Under the pieces are notes generated by a model. That model did not search any database, was not told where the DNA came from, and saw only the letters and a list, made by a program, of their open reading frames with translations. Positions 8,573 to 16,938 of a DNA stretch of 39,910 nucleotides are shown here, one piece after another. Where the stretch lies: contig JAFXJR010000112.1 in assembly GCA_017532145.1 (NCBI GenBank), positions 1 through 39,910 of the forward strand, in the 5' to 3' direction. This DNA comes from Lachnospiraceae bacterium. Its GTDB lineage: Bacteria > Bacillota > Clostridia > Lachnospirales > Lachnospiraceae. How positions within the stretch are numbered: position 1 is the first letter of the stretch; each line of letters starts with the position of its first letter. A program made the translations under genes and the position numbers.

Positions 8573-8607
8573 GTAACAGTTCAGCCATGGTCTGTGCTGT
8601 GTCACAG
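8573..8607 (+). repeat. Remnant of the interspersed element, left end only
   Basis: GTAACAGTTCAG followed by GGTCTGTGCTGTG matches the left end of copies A and B, but no right end is present. Confidence 0.45.
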
Positions 8608-8687
8608 AAGAATCATGATTGCAGGAATGAGGCGATGGTACAGAACATGAGCAGAGCGACTAAGGATAAAAAAACTAAAAATTGTTC

Positions 8688-8716
8688 TTGCCAAAAATAC
8701 AATTAACGTTTATAAT
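8688..8716 (+). promoter_or_regulatory. tRNA-Thr promoter
   Basis: TTGCCA (8688-8693), 17-bp spacer, TATAAT (8711-8716). The tRNA begins 12 bp after the -10 box, so the 5' leader is only a few bases long. Confidence 0.8.
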
Positions 8717-8728
8717 AGTATATGTTAA

Positions 8729-8801
<73 letters not shown>

Positions 8802-8805
8802 GTAT

Positions 8806-8855
8806 AAAAAGGCCTTAGATTCTTAGATTATTTAAGAATTTAAGGTCTTTTATAT
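8806..8855 (+). terminator. tRNA-Thr terminator
   Basis: About 18-bp stem between AAAGGCCTTAGATTCTTA and its complement with G-U pairs, short loop, then TTTTATAT. Confidence 0.85.
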
Positions 8856-8861
8856 TTATTC

Positions 8862-8952
8862 GTAACTGTTCAGTACCCTCACCGTTATCATTGTTGTAAC
8901 TACGTTTTCTTACGGTCAGCACAGCAAGCGTGCAGATCTGCTGAATAGTTAC
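8862..8952 (-). repeat. Interspersed palindromic element, copy C (91 bp, inverted)
   Basis: Ends GTAACTGTTCAGTA and TGCTGAATAGTTAC. The interior reads in the opposite orientation to copies A and B: CTACGTTTTC, GGTCAGCACAGCA and TGCAGATC are complements of the shared blocks. Confidence 0.85.
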
Positions 8953-8962
8953 ATTTATTCTA

Positions 8963-9053
8963 TAATAGTTTTTAACCGAATCAAGGAAGTTCCTCATTTC
9001 AAGTACGCTGAGTGTTAAGTGGTGAACACTACTTGCGAATATCCGCTTTGACT
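8963..9053 (+). repeat. Second interspersed family, copy 1
   Basis: Core TTTAACCGAATCAAGG, then AGTTCCTC and TTTCAAGTACGCTGA. Related cores occur at 11519 and inside copy E at 20468. It follows copy C directly. Confidence 0.6.
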
Positions 9054-9209
9054 TTTTGTGGTTTCTTATTTTATCCTATTATGAATCGTTTGTATTATTT
9101 TTGGGAAGATAAAGCAGATATTGCTAATCAAGTCTCTTGCTCTCACTTAGTATCTAAAATGGGAGTAGGAGACTTTGTTAATTCAGTTAAATTTTATGGT
9201 GAAAAGGAA

Positions 9210-9596
9210 TTATGCTCGTTTTTTTACAGGAGAAGAAGTAGATGTCATATTATTATGCTTTTGTAAGATATTATATTTTTTTAAATCTCCAAGAATAATA
9301 TTTTGATAATCCTCATATAAAGAACGGTAAAGCAAAAGAACCGTTTCTTCTTCTGATGTAACAACTACCTTTTTATAATTGCTGTTTTCCGTTATTTTTC
9401 GTGGAGAATCCAGCAAATAATCAACAGATACATCGAAAATCTGAGCTAATTTTGTTAAAATATCTGCTGGAGGAGTGCGCTTTCCGGTTTCATATAATGA
9501 AATCATGGCTCCTGTCAGACCCAGTTGTAACCCCAAGTCCTTTTGTTTCAGATGATGGGATTGTCTAAGTTCTTTTATACGTTTTCCGACTTCCAT
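9210..9596 (-). CDS. XRE-family helix-turn-helix regulator (first of two paralogues)
   Basis: The frame opens at the ATG at 9617, but the ATG at 9596 begins the domain (M-E-V-G-K-R-I-K-E-L-R) and has AAGG upstream, so I prefer it (128 aa). Residues 3-58 form an XRE/Cro-type HTH (Q-K-D-L-G-L-Q-L-G-L-T, Y-E-T-G-K-R-T-P-P-A-D-I-L, F-D-V-S-V-D-Y-L-L). A C-terminal helix (Y-E-D-Y-Q-N-I-I-L-G-D-L-K-K-Y) strongly resembles that of the regulator at 26924-27319. It is divergent from the small membrane-protein genes starting at 9953, whose promoter carries an ACT-N3-AGT site. Local repression of that promoter and of itself is a reasonable inference. Confidence 0.88.
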   Translation of the reverse strand: MEVGKRIKELRQSHHLKQKDLGLQLGLTGAMISLYETGKRTPPADILTKLAQIFDVSVDYLLDSPRKITENSNYKKVVVTSEEETVLLLYRSLYEDYQNIILGDLKKYNILQKHNNMTSTSSPVKKRA

Positions 9597-9781
9597 GAAT
9601 AAATCAAAACCTTCCATTATTACATAGTTGAGAGTTTCAGTTCAAATAAATGTTTATAATGATCTTTACCATTTCTTCATTACTTTACAAGTATTATCTT
9701 TGATTACTTGATGGAGTATTTTCGTTTTATATAAGACTTTTTTGACTAGGTTAAATTTTAACATGGTATATTAAAAAAAAC

Positions 9782-9810
9782 TTGACATTTAACTAAAAGT
9801 AAAGTATTAT
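9782..9810 (+). promoter_or_regulatory. Promoter with embedded palindromic operator, divergent from the XRE gene
   Basis: TTGACA (9782-9787), 17-bp spacer, TATTAT (9805-9810). The spacer reads 4 nt, then ACT-AAA-AGT (9792-9800), then 4 nt, exactly the layout at 27403-27431. Another inverted repeat, TACTT-TAC-AAGTA, lies at 9681-9693. The rest of the 9618-9952 gap is AT-rich and contains no gene. Confidence 0.7.
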
Positions 9811-9952
9811 TTGGTGTAAATAACGATTTGTTGATTTTTGTGTATAGTATAGTATATGTAATAAGCAAAAAGATATTATATAACATAAGAAAAACAGATA
9901 TTTTAGAAAGTAAATACTGAGTTGTAAATATATCTGAAGGGGGTGAGTAAAT

Positions 9953-10057
9953 ATGAAAAAGAAGAAAAAATTAACTTTAAGTTTATTGGGAGTTATAGTT
10001 TTGTTGACAGGTTTTGTTGTTTATCAGAATACCATTCCTAAGTGGTCTGATGCGTAA
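9953..10057 (+). CDS. 34-aa single-span membrane peptide
   Basis: Short open frame with a strong GAAGGGGGTGAG site 7 bases before its ATG. It encodes five lysines, a hydrophobic span (L-S-L-L-G-V-I-V-L-L-T-G-F-V-V), then a polar tail Y-Q-N-T-I-P-K-W-S-D-A. It is either a small membrane protein or a signal-peptide-bearing precursor whose last ten or so residues are released. It lies first behind the XRE-linked promoter. No family is recognised. The ribosome site and promoter are the best evidence that it is real. Confidence 0.65.
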   Translation: MKKKKKLTLSLLGVIVLLTGFVVYQNTIPKWSDA

Positions 10058-10095
10058 TATTATGATAATTGTTTCTTTATAAAAAGGAATGGTAT
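10029..10095 (+). promoter_or_regulatory. Inverted repeat spanning the end of the 34-aa gene
   Basis: ATACCATTCCT (10029-10039) pairs perfectly with AGGAATGGTAT (10085-10095) across a 45-nt loop that contains the stop codon. No U-run follows. It could control readthrough to the next gene or protect the mRNA. Confidence 0.45.
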
Positions 10096-10175
10096 ATGGA
10101 AAGGAAGGAGGATAAAAATAAGTTATAAACGCATCAAATGGAAGAAGATAAAATAAAATTTCTAAGGAGGAAGAT

Positions 10176-10439
10176 ATGGGAGTTGCATCATTAGTACTTG
10201 GAATACTTGCAGTATTAATTGGATTATTTACAGCAGGTACTCTTGGTTGGCTAGGAGCTATTATGGCTCTGATAGGAGTTATTTTGGGTGCTATGGGGAA
10301 AAAAAATCCACAACAGCAGGGTATCTCTACAGCAGGATTGGTATTGTCAATTATTGGATTAATCCTATGTTTATTACTTTATATTGCATGTATTGCCTGT
10401 GTAGGTGGAGTCGCATCAACTGGCTGTGCGATTGCGTAA
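10176..10439 (+). CDS. DUF4190-like small membrane protein
   Basis: An 87-aa protein with TAAGGAGG just upstream. It has two to three hydrophobic spans, a Gly/Leu/Ile-rich N-terminal pair ending in G-A-M-G-K-K-N-P-Q-Q-Q-G, then a third helix with A-G-L-V-L-S-I-I-G-L. The layout (A-S-L-V-L-G-I-L-A, central K-K-N-P, A-G-L-V-L) matches the DUF4190 family of unknown function. The C-terminal end is cysteine-rich (I-A-C-I-A-C-V-G-G, then S-T-G-C-A-I-A). It is probably in one transcript with the 34-aa gene. Confidence 0.75.
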   Translation: MGVASLVLGILAVLIGLFTAGTLGWLGAIMALIGVILGAMGKKNPQQQGISTAGLVLSIIGLILCLLLYIACIACVGGVASTGCAIA

Positions 10440-10659
10440 GCTCCATCAATAGGTAAACCGAATCGGTGATACCATCATTTCCAGTATATTAAGTATTAAA
10501 TGGGGATAAGAGACTTGCTTTGATGAGATGGAGTACAGGCTCCATTTAATAAACCACAAAGTGAAGTAATAGGCAGGTAGTGAGACAGATAGCAAATATT
10601 TGCTTTGCTGAAATAGATTTTATCAATATCACATATAATGTAATAGCAGTATTAAGGAT

Positions 10660-10710
10660 AAAACATAAAAAATCGGTGAGATTTTGCTCAGCGATTTTTT
10701 GTGTTTTATT
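10660..10710 (+). terminator. Terminator of the small membrane-protein unit
   Basis: A long stem, AAAACATAAAAAATCG-GTGAG against CTCAG-CGATTTTTTGTGTTTT, with loop ATTTTG and a T-rich exit. The 10440-10659 stretch before it contains no gene, only a 14-bp palindrome AGCAAATATTTGCT at about 10591-10604. Confidence 0.8.
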
Positions 10711-10739
10711 TGTTATGAGCAGATGAAAGGATGTAATTT

Positions 10740-11516
10740 ATGAATGTTAATTTAAGTTTTGTAGGTTTTGATATTCCGGTATATGGGCTGATGATTGTTT
10801 TTGGAGTGATTACAGCTAATCTAATTGCATGGTACCTTTTAAAGTATTATCGTCTGGACAAAAATGATTTTCTGATTATTGAAGCGTATGTGTTTCTTGG
10901 CTCTTTTTTTGGTTCAAAATTACTTTATCTAATGATTAATTTTGAGAAAATAGAATGGAATAGATTGATAGAATTAGACTATTTTAATCAGATAATGCAA
11001 GGAGGATTTGTTTTTTATGGAGGTTTGTTAGGTGGCTTATCTATGCTTTTGCTTCCCTCCAAGTTGCATCATATAAATGTAGATAAATATGTCAGACATT
11101 TTATCTTTTTGATTCCATGGATACATGCATGGGGAAGGATAGGATGTTATTTTACGGGCTGTTGTTATGGAGAACCTTATCAGGGACCTATGGCTGTTAT
11201 ATATTCAGAATCTTCTCCAGCTCCAATAGGAGTGTCTCTCTTTCCCATACAACTGACAGAAGCAGTTTGTCTGTATATACTATCACTGGTAATATTTCAG
11301 CTGGATTTTAAAAAAAAGTACAAACATACAATGCTTTATTATCTTGGTATTTATAGTATTTTAAGGTTTGTTATAGAATTTTTCCGCTATGATACACAAA
11401 GAGGCAATTTCTGGATTTTTTCAACCTCTCAATGGATTAGCATAGGAATTTTATTAGGAATTATTATATATATTTATAAATCTGTGCAAATGATAAATAT
11501 AAATAAGAAACGTTAG
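10740..11516 (+). CDS. lgt: Prolipoprotein diacylglyceryl transferase family protein
   Basis: A 258-aa polytopic membrane protein with six to seven predicted spans. AAAGGATG lies upstream of the ATG. Lgt hallmarks are F-V-F-Y-G-G-L-L-G-G around residue 93, the signature G-R-I-G-C-Y-F-T-G-C-C-Y-G-E-P with R133, P-I-Q-L-T-E-A, and R-F-V-I-E-F-F-R. Lgt moves a diacylglyceryl group from phosphatidylglycerol to the lipobox cysteine of lipoproteins. The G-C-C-Y-G form with paired cysteines and the PIQLTEA box (instead of HPTQLYE) mark a divergent subtype. It may be an accessory copy, so the housekeeping role is not certain. Confidence 0.85.
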   Translation: MNVNLSFVGFDIPVYGLMIVFGVITANLIAWYLLKYYRLDKNDFLIIEAYVFLGSFFGSKLLYLMINFEKIEWNRLIELDYFNQIMQGGFVFYGGLLGGLSMLLLPSKLHHINVDKYVRHFIFLIPWIHAWGRIGCYFTGCCYGEPYQGPMAVIYSESSPAPIGVSLFPIQLTEAVCLYILSLVIFQLDFKKKYKHTMLYYLGIYSILRFVIEFFRYDTQRGNFWIFSTSQWISIGILLGIIIYIYKSVQMININKKR

Positions 11517-11518
11517 TA

Positions 11519-11590
11519 ATAATTTAACCCAATCAGGGAAGTCCCCTCACTTCAAGTATGCTGAACAATAAGTGGTAATAAGGTGACGAG
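11519..11590 (+). repeat. Second interspersed family, copy 2
   Basis: TTTAACCCAATCAGGGAAG, then CACTTCAAGTATGCTGA and AAGTGGTAA, lines up with copy 1 at 8963. A small hairpin (ATCCTTT/AAAGGAT, 11604-11623) follows. Confidence 0.55.
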
Positions 11591-11692
11591 TAAGAAGTCT
11601 CATATCCTTTACAGACAAAGGATGAATTGTGGCAAATAGTAGTAGTAAATGATGTCTAAGTATGTTATCCTATCTGTATAGGAGGTGTTAGG

Positions 11693-12640
11693 ATGGAAGC
11701 AAATGAAGAAAAAAAGGGAATAAAAACGATCAAAAAGAGAAAAATTGGAGGAATATTGTTTGGTGTATGCCTATTGATAGCACTTACCGTAAAAAGAGTA
11801 CCTACCGGCTATGTAGGTGTCGTTTATAACATGAATGGTGGTGTGGATGGCGAGATTTTGACACAGGGTTGGCATATGGTTTTACCTACCAAGAAAGTTA
11901 CCACTTATTCAATTGGTATTGAGCAGTCTTACTTAACAGAAGCAGATAAAGGGGATTCAAAAAAAGATGAGAGTTTTTCTACACCCACATCGGATGGAAA
12001 GTCTTTAACCGTAGATTTGGAATTTTCTTATCGTTTTGATGAAACGAAAGTAGCAGAAACGTTTACGAAATTTAAGGGTCGTTCCGGTGAGGAGGTAAAG
12101 AATACATTTATTAAGCCTAAGATGATTGCATGGACTCAGGAGATAACTGCCAAATATCCAGTAACAGACGTATTTGGAGATAAGAGGCAAGAACTGAATG
12201 AGGCGTTGGATATATATCTTAAGGCAAAATTTGAACCTTATGGAATTATCATTGATACGGTGAATTTTACAAATATTTCTACAGATGAAGAAACACAGTC
12301 TGCTATTCAGAAAAAAGTTACAGCACAGCAGGAATTAGAATTGGAACAGATTGAAGCACAGACAGCAAAGATTAAGGCTGAAAAGGAAAAACAAGTCGCT
12401 TTGATTGAAGCAGAAAAGAATAAGGAAACTGCGTTAATTCAGGCAGAGCAGGCAAAGATTAAGGCTGAAGGTGAAGCAGAAGCAAAGAAAATCGCAGCAG
12501 AGGCAGAAGCACAGGCTAACCGAAAGATTGCGGAATCTCTTACTCCTGAACTGATTGAGAAAATTAAGTATGAAGCGTGGGATGGTAAGTTGCCTACTGT
12601 ACAGGGTTCTGGTATGCCTATCATCGACATTGGTCAGTAA
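11693..12640 (+). CDS. SPFH/Band 7 (prohibitin-like) membrane protein
   Basis: A 315-aa protein with AGGAGG about 10 bases before the ATG. A basic N-terminus and a single span (about 19-34) are followed by a SPFH domain (V-P-T-G-Y-V-G-V-V-Y-N, G-W-H-M-V-L-P). A long Glu/Ala/Lys coiled coil occupies about 205-280, and the protein ends with a short conserved-looking tail, P-T-V-Q-G-S-G-M-P-I-I-D-I-G-Q. Prohibitin-like SPFH proteins form ring-like membrane scaffolds and may gather other membrane proteins. No NfeD or FtsH partner is adjacent. Confidence 0.92.
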   Translation: MEANEEKKGIKTIKKRKIGGILFGVCLLIALTVKRVPTGYVGVVYNMNGGVDGEILTQGWHMVLPTKKVTTYSIGIEQSYLTEADKGDSKKDESFSTPTSDGKSLTVDLEFSYRFDETKVAETFTKFKGRSGEEVKNTFIKPKMIAWTQEITAKYPVTDVFGDKRQELNEALDIYLKAKFEPYGIIIDTVNFTNISTDEETQSAIQKKVTAQQELELEQIEAQTAKIKAEKEKQVALIEAEKNKETALIQAEQAKIKAEGEAEAKKIAAEAEAQANRKIAESLTPELIEKIKYEAWDGKLPTVQGSGMPIIDIGQ

Positions 12641-12730
12641 TAGATGATGACATTATCATTAGGGAAATCGGCAAAGCTTGCTGATAAGGGGAAATTAGCA
12701 GGAGACTGTATTCTATATTAGGCAGAGATA

Positions 12731-12863
12731 GTAACTATTCATCAGGTCTGTACACTTGCTGTACTAACCGTACGAAAATGTAGTGGTAATGAGCAAAATC
12801 CCATCGCGATAGGTGATTTTCATGGATTTTTACATGGTAACTGTGAGGGTAGTGAACAGTTAC
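12731..12863 (+). repeat. Interspersed palindromic element, copy D with internal insertion (133 bp)
   Basis: Ends GTAACTATTCATCA and GTGAACAGTTAC. Relative to copies A and B it carries about 45 extra bases near 12798-12842, themselves a small hairpin (AAAATC..ATCGCGAT..GATTTT). It lies immediately before the cysteine protease gene. Confidence 0.8.
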
Positions 12864-12895
12864 AAGAGATAAAAAAATAAGAGAGGGTTGATGGA

Positions 12896-15800
12896 GTGAG
12901 ACAAAAAGGAAACATAGGAAAACGTATAGCTTGTATATTGTTATCTATGTTGCTGTGGTCAGAGGGGAGTCTGGTTTATGCACAGACAGCTAAAGTAAGG
13001 CAGACAGAAACAATTCAGAAAGATACATGGAGAGAAGCTTTACCAGAAAGTAAAGTTGAAGCGGTTAATTCAAGGGAAGAAGAACAGTTAGACTATGTAT
13101 TGGGAAGACCCATGACAGAGGAGGAGGATGCGGCAGAGAGGCAAAGGATGGAGGAGTATATCTCCCGATTAGTTCCTTTGGACCCGGGACCGGAAGCACC
13201 CCGACTGGAATCGGGCAGAGAACCTATAGTAAGTACTATACCACTTCCTGAATCCTATGATGGCAGAGAAGAACATCTGATTACCTCGGTAAAAAATCAG
13301 AGTCCTTATGGTATCTGTTGGGCATTTACCAGTGTTCTGTTGGCAGAAGCTTCCATGGTGAAAAAGGAACTGCTTCCCCTGTCAGAAGCGGATTTATCAG
13401 AATATCATCTGGCTTATTATACTTATCGCTTTATTACCGACCCTTTGAAGGGAACGGAGGGAGACAGCAATTACAGAGCCAATGTGAATGATATTCTGGA
13501 TGGTGGAAGCAATATTGGAAGGGCAAAAAATACGCTGATTGGCTGGATGGGAGCTGTGCCTGAAAACGTGGCTGAGTTTACCAGTGCCCCAATGGAACTC
13601 CCCATGACGGAGGCGGCAGCCTATGGACACAATATAGGGATTCTAAAAAATGTAATGGAAGTCAATATCAATGACAGAGAGGCAGCAAAGCAGGCTATTT
13701 TGGATTATGGAGCTTTGGGAATTATGTATTATGCCACAACTTCTCCCAGCTACTATAATACCTCTACAGCTGCTCATTATGTAAATAGTCCTGACTTGAT
13801 TGTTAATCATGCAGTAGCGATTGTAGGATGGGATGATACCTACAGTAAAGAAAACTTCGGCTATGTTAAGCCTGCTAATGATGGCGCCTGGCTGATTAGA
13901 AACAGCTGGGGACCAAGCTATGGAAAAGATGGCTATTTTTGGATGTCTTATGAGGATGCTACCATTTATCCTACTGTATATGCTTTTGAAATGGAGGCTC
14001 CAACAGTCTATGATAATAATTACCAGTATGATGGAGCCGGCATGGATGAAGTCTGTTATACCATGAATATATTTGAGGTAGCTAATGTATTTACCGCCAG
14101 TGCCAATCCGGGAAAGGCCGAGATATTAAAGGCAGTTTCCTTCGATATAGATACAGCTAATGTAAATTATTCCATACAGATTTATAAAAATCCGCAGAAC
14201 CCTTCAAATCCTACCAGTGGAACAGCTATGATTAAGGCTCAGACAGGTACTACCAGTCATGCAGGCTATTATACTATTGATTTGGATGAGGAAGTATGGC
14301 TGCAGCAGGGAGATACCTTTGCCGTAGTGATTACTTTTACAAAAAGTGACAGTGCTATCTATATGGTCTGTGAGTTTGGAGATACAGAGGAAAATGCAGA
14401 AACTAAGGCACAAATTGATGCGGGGCAGAGCTTCTTTAAGCTGGCTTCGGGATGGGCAGATATGGCTGATTATGCAGGTGAGGGATACTATAACTTAAGA
14501 ATCAAGGCATTTACTGTTAATCGTGATGAGATACCGGTAACAGGTATTACCATGGCAGAAACCACAGGTACCATAAAGGTAGGGGAAACGAAGCAGCTGG
14601 AAGCAGAGGTGATTCCAACTGATGCCACAAATCAGACGATTCACTGGCACAGTCTGGCAGAAGACATTGCTTCTGTGGATGAAAATGGTCTGGTAACAGG
14701 AAAAAGTCAGGGAACTGTAGAAATTGCAGCCACAGCAGAGGATGGAGAGCATAGCATCATCTATCGTCTTACAGTAGAGGCAGATCCGGTGATTACCTCC
14801 GTAGAAGCATCACAGATTACTGCTCATCAGGCAACAGTGACCATAGAGGCAAACGATGGCAATAACTCTCAAATTGCCGATTATCGACTGGAAATGACAG
14901 AAGGGGAGGGAAGTCCCGTAATAACCAAGCAGGAGGCGGAAAATACGTTTTTCATCACCCATTTGTCTCCGGTAACAGCCTATACCTTCCAGGCAGAAGT
15001 AGAAGATTCAGCAGGCAATACTGTCCAAAGCTCTGTAAGCTTTACTACTCCTAAGGAATTGGGAGCAGCAGCACCTGAGGTAGGGGGAGGCTATGAAGTG
15101 AATCAGACAGACGGTTCTACCTATGTTTATACCCTGAAGCAGATAGAAGGAGCCGAGTATCAAATGGATGAGGAAGGATGGCAGGAAAGTCCTGTATTTG
15201 AAGATATTCTTCCTAATAGTACCCATATTTTCTATGTTCGTATCAAAGAAACTGATACAAGGGAAGCAGGAGAGACCAGAAGTACAGGAGAGGTAGAATT
15301 TCCTGAAATTATTCCACCAGATACAGAGCCACCGATTCTGGAGGTAACAGTGGGAGAGGGTGAAGCTATCGCCTTTGAATGGTATTCAATGCCTCAGGTG
15401 CTGGAAATCAGGGCAAAGGATGGAGGCAGTGGTATTTCTTCCGTTTCTTATCAGGTGGATGAAGGGGAAGAACAGCTGCTGTTTGTAGGAGGAGAAGCAG
15501 TATCTGCCGAATGGAATAATGAGGCAGAGCCAATACAGGTGCAGGAAGGAGAACACAGCTATACCATCTGTGTAACAGATAAAGCAGGATATCAGACAGT
15601 AAAAACAGTAGAAATCCGACAGGATACCTTAGCGCCTGTTCTTTCAGAATTGGAAATACCATCTGGGGATAAGCTGGGAGAGGACTTTGCTAAAATTGCT
15701 TTTCAAGCAGACGACAATGGAAGCTTTTATTATATGTTGAAGACCTTAGCAGCTGCACCTACCGTACAGACACTCTTACTTCAGGATAAAAATATTATGG

Positions 15801-16798
15801 CAGCAGGCGGAAGCTGTGAGATTTCTTTAAAGGGACTGCAGCCGGATACAGATTATATGGTGTACATATTGGCTCAGGATAAGGCAGGAAATTTATCAGA
15901 GAAGATTTTTACAGTAGCTTTTCATACAAAGGAAAGTATAGTAAATCCGGAGCCAATACCAATAGTTCAAATGGCAGCCGCCCCCAACTTTAGTATAAAA
16001 TCAGGTACCTATTCAGCAAATCAGTATGTAACGATTCAATCTGCTACAGAGGGGGCTGCAATTTATTATACTATGGATGGAACAAGGCCGGATACTTCTT
16101 CTGCCAAATATACAACAGCTATTCAGGTAGATAGGTCAGTAACAATCAAGGCAATAGCAATCAAAGAGGGAATGACAGACAGTCAGATTATATCAGCGGT
16201 CTATGTGATTTCCAGACCATTTCCCTTTACTGATGTGGCACAGGATGGGCAGTGGAAGCATCAGAGTGTAAAATATGTCTGGGATAACAGTATGATGAAT
16301 GGTATTTCAGGCACTACTCTATTTGCTCCGGATGATTCTCTGACCAGAGCTATGTTTGCTACAGTACTTTATCGAATGGCAGGGCGCCCCACAGTGGAAT
16401 TTACCACAAAATTCAGCGATGTAAAGGCAGGACAGTGGTACAGCGATGCAATTATCTGGGCAAATCAGCAGGGAATCGTAGCTGGACGGGGAGACGGCAG
16501 TTATGGGATTGACCAGTATATTACCCGTGAACAGATTGCAAAAATGCTTTATGAATATGCCAGAGTAAGAGGCTATGATATTACTGCCAGGAAGGAACTT
16601 TCTTCCTTTACTGATGAAAAGGAGGTAAGTAGCTGGGCGGTTGGATATATGCAGTGGGCTACAGCAGTAGAAATGATTACCGGTAAGCCTAATACAGACG
16701 AAACCTATCGGATGGATCCGAAAGGACAGGCCACCCGGGCAGAGTGTGCGGCCATGCTTATGCGTTTTGAGAACAGATACGATAAGGAAGCTCAATAA
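12896..16798 (+). CDS. S-layer-anchored papain-family (C1A) cysteine protease with multiple surface domains
   Basis: A 1300-aa secreted protein with a GTG start at 12896 and GAGAGGG upstream. A signal peptide (1-29, ending V-Y-A-Q-T) and a propeptide precede a C1A domain with Q135, C141 in G-I-C-W-A-F, H305 in N-H-A-V-A-I-V-G-W and N336 in R-N-S-W-G, so the catalytic set is complete. A lectin-like domain follows at about 370-545, then a Big_2 Ig-like domain (549-625), fibronectin-like and Ig-like segments (630-1020), and a chitobiase C-terminal-type domain (1030-1105, Y-Y-T-M-D-G-T-R-P-D-T). Three SLH repeats (1110-1295) would tie it to the cell wall. It probably degrades host or dietary protein or processes other surface proteins. 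It has its own terminator. Confidence 0.93.
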   Translation: MRQKGNIGKRIACILLSMLLWSEGSLVYAQTAKVRQTETIQKDTWREALPESKVEAVNSREEEQLDYVLGRPMTEEEDAAERQRMEEYISRLVPLDPGPEAPRLESGREPIVSTIPLPESYDGREEHLITSVKNQSPYGICWAFTSVLLAEASMVKKELLPLSEADLSEYHLAYYTYRFITDPLKGTEGDSNYRANVNDILDGGSNIGRAKNTLIGWMGAVPENVAEFTSAPMELPMTEAAAYGHNIGILKNVMEVNINDREAAKQAILDYGALGIMYYATTSPSYYNTSTAAHYVNSPDLIVNHAVAIVGWDDTYSKENFGYVKPANDGAWLIRNSWGPSYGKDGYFWMSYEDATIYPTVYAFEMEAPTVYDNNYQYDGAGMDEVCYTMNIFEVANVFTASANPGKAEILKAVSFDIDTANVNYSIQIYKNPQNPSNPTSGTAMIKAQTGTTSHAGYYTIDLDEEVWLQQGDTFAVVITFTKSDSAIYMVCEFGDTEENAETKAQIDAGQSFFKLASGWADMADYAGEGYYNLRIKAFTVNRDEIPVTGITMAETTGTIKVGETKQLEAEVIPTDATNQTIHWHSLAEDIASVDENGLVTGKSQGTVEIAATAEDGEHSIIYRLTVEADPVITSVEASQITAHQATVTIEANDGNNSQIADYRLEMTEGEGSPVITKQEAENTFFITHLSPVTAYTFQAEVEDSAGNTVQSSVSFTTPKELGAAAPEVGGGYEVNQTDGSTYVYTLKQIEGAEYQMDEEGWQESPVFEDILPNSTHIFYVRIKETDTREAGETRSTGEVEFPEIIPPDTEPPILEVTVGEGEAIAFEWYSMPQVLEIRAKDGGSGISSVSYQVDEGEEQLLFVGGEAVSAEWNNEAEPIQVQEGEHSYTICVTDKAGYQTVKTVEIRQDTLAPVLSELEIPSGDKLGEDFAKIAFQADDNGSFYYMLKTLAAAPTVQTLLLQDKNIMAAGGSCEISLKGLQPDTDYMVYILAQDKAGNLSEKIFTVAFHTKESIVNPEPIPIVQMAAAPNFSIKSGTYSANQYVTIQSATEGAAIYYTMDGTRPDTSSAKYTTAIQVDRSVTIKAIAIKEGMTDSQIISAVYVISRPFPFTDVAQDGQWKHQSVKYVWDNSMMNGISGTTLFAPDDSLTRAMFATVLYRMAGRPTVEFTTKFSDVKAGQWYSDAIIWANQQGIVAGRGDGSYGIDQYITREQIAKMLYEYARVRGYDITARKELSSFTDEKEVSSWAVGYMQWATAVEMITGKPNTDETYRMDPKGQATRAECAAMLMRFENRYDKEAQ

Positions 16799-16841
16799 AG
16801 TTGAATTTGCGGATTGCGAATATTCGTGTTGACAGTAGATT

Positions 16842-16888
16842 GCTCCATGGATAAGGGATAAAACAGGTTATCCATGGAGCTTTTTATT
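16842..16888 (+). terminator. Terminator of the cysteine protease gene
   Basis: A 12-bp perfect stem (GCTCCATGGATA) with a 15-nt loop and TTTTTATT tail. Confidence 0.9.
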
Positions 16889-16938
16889 ATTGTCAAAGTA
16901 GTAATATTGGTAAAGGGTAAAAATAATGAACAGGCTTC

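Noticed and set aside
9012-9266. 84-codon open frame on the plus strand
   Set aside because: Begins inside the second repeat family and ends overlapping the 3' end of the XRE gene. It has no ribosome site and no recognisable motif, so it is probably chance.
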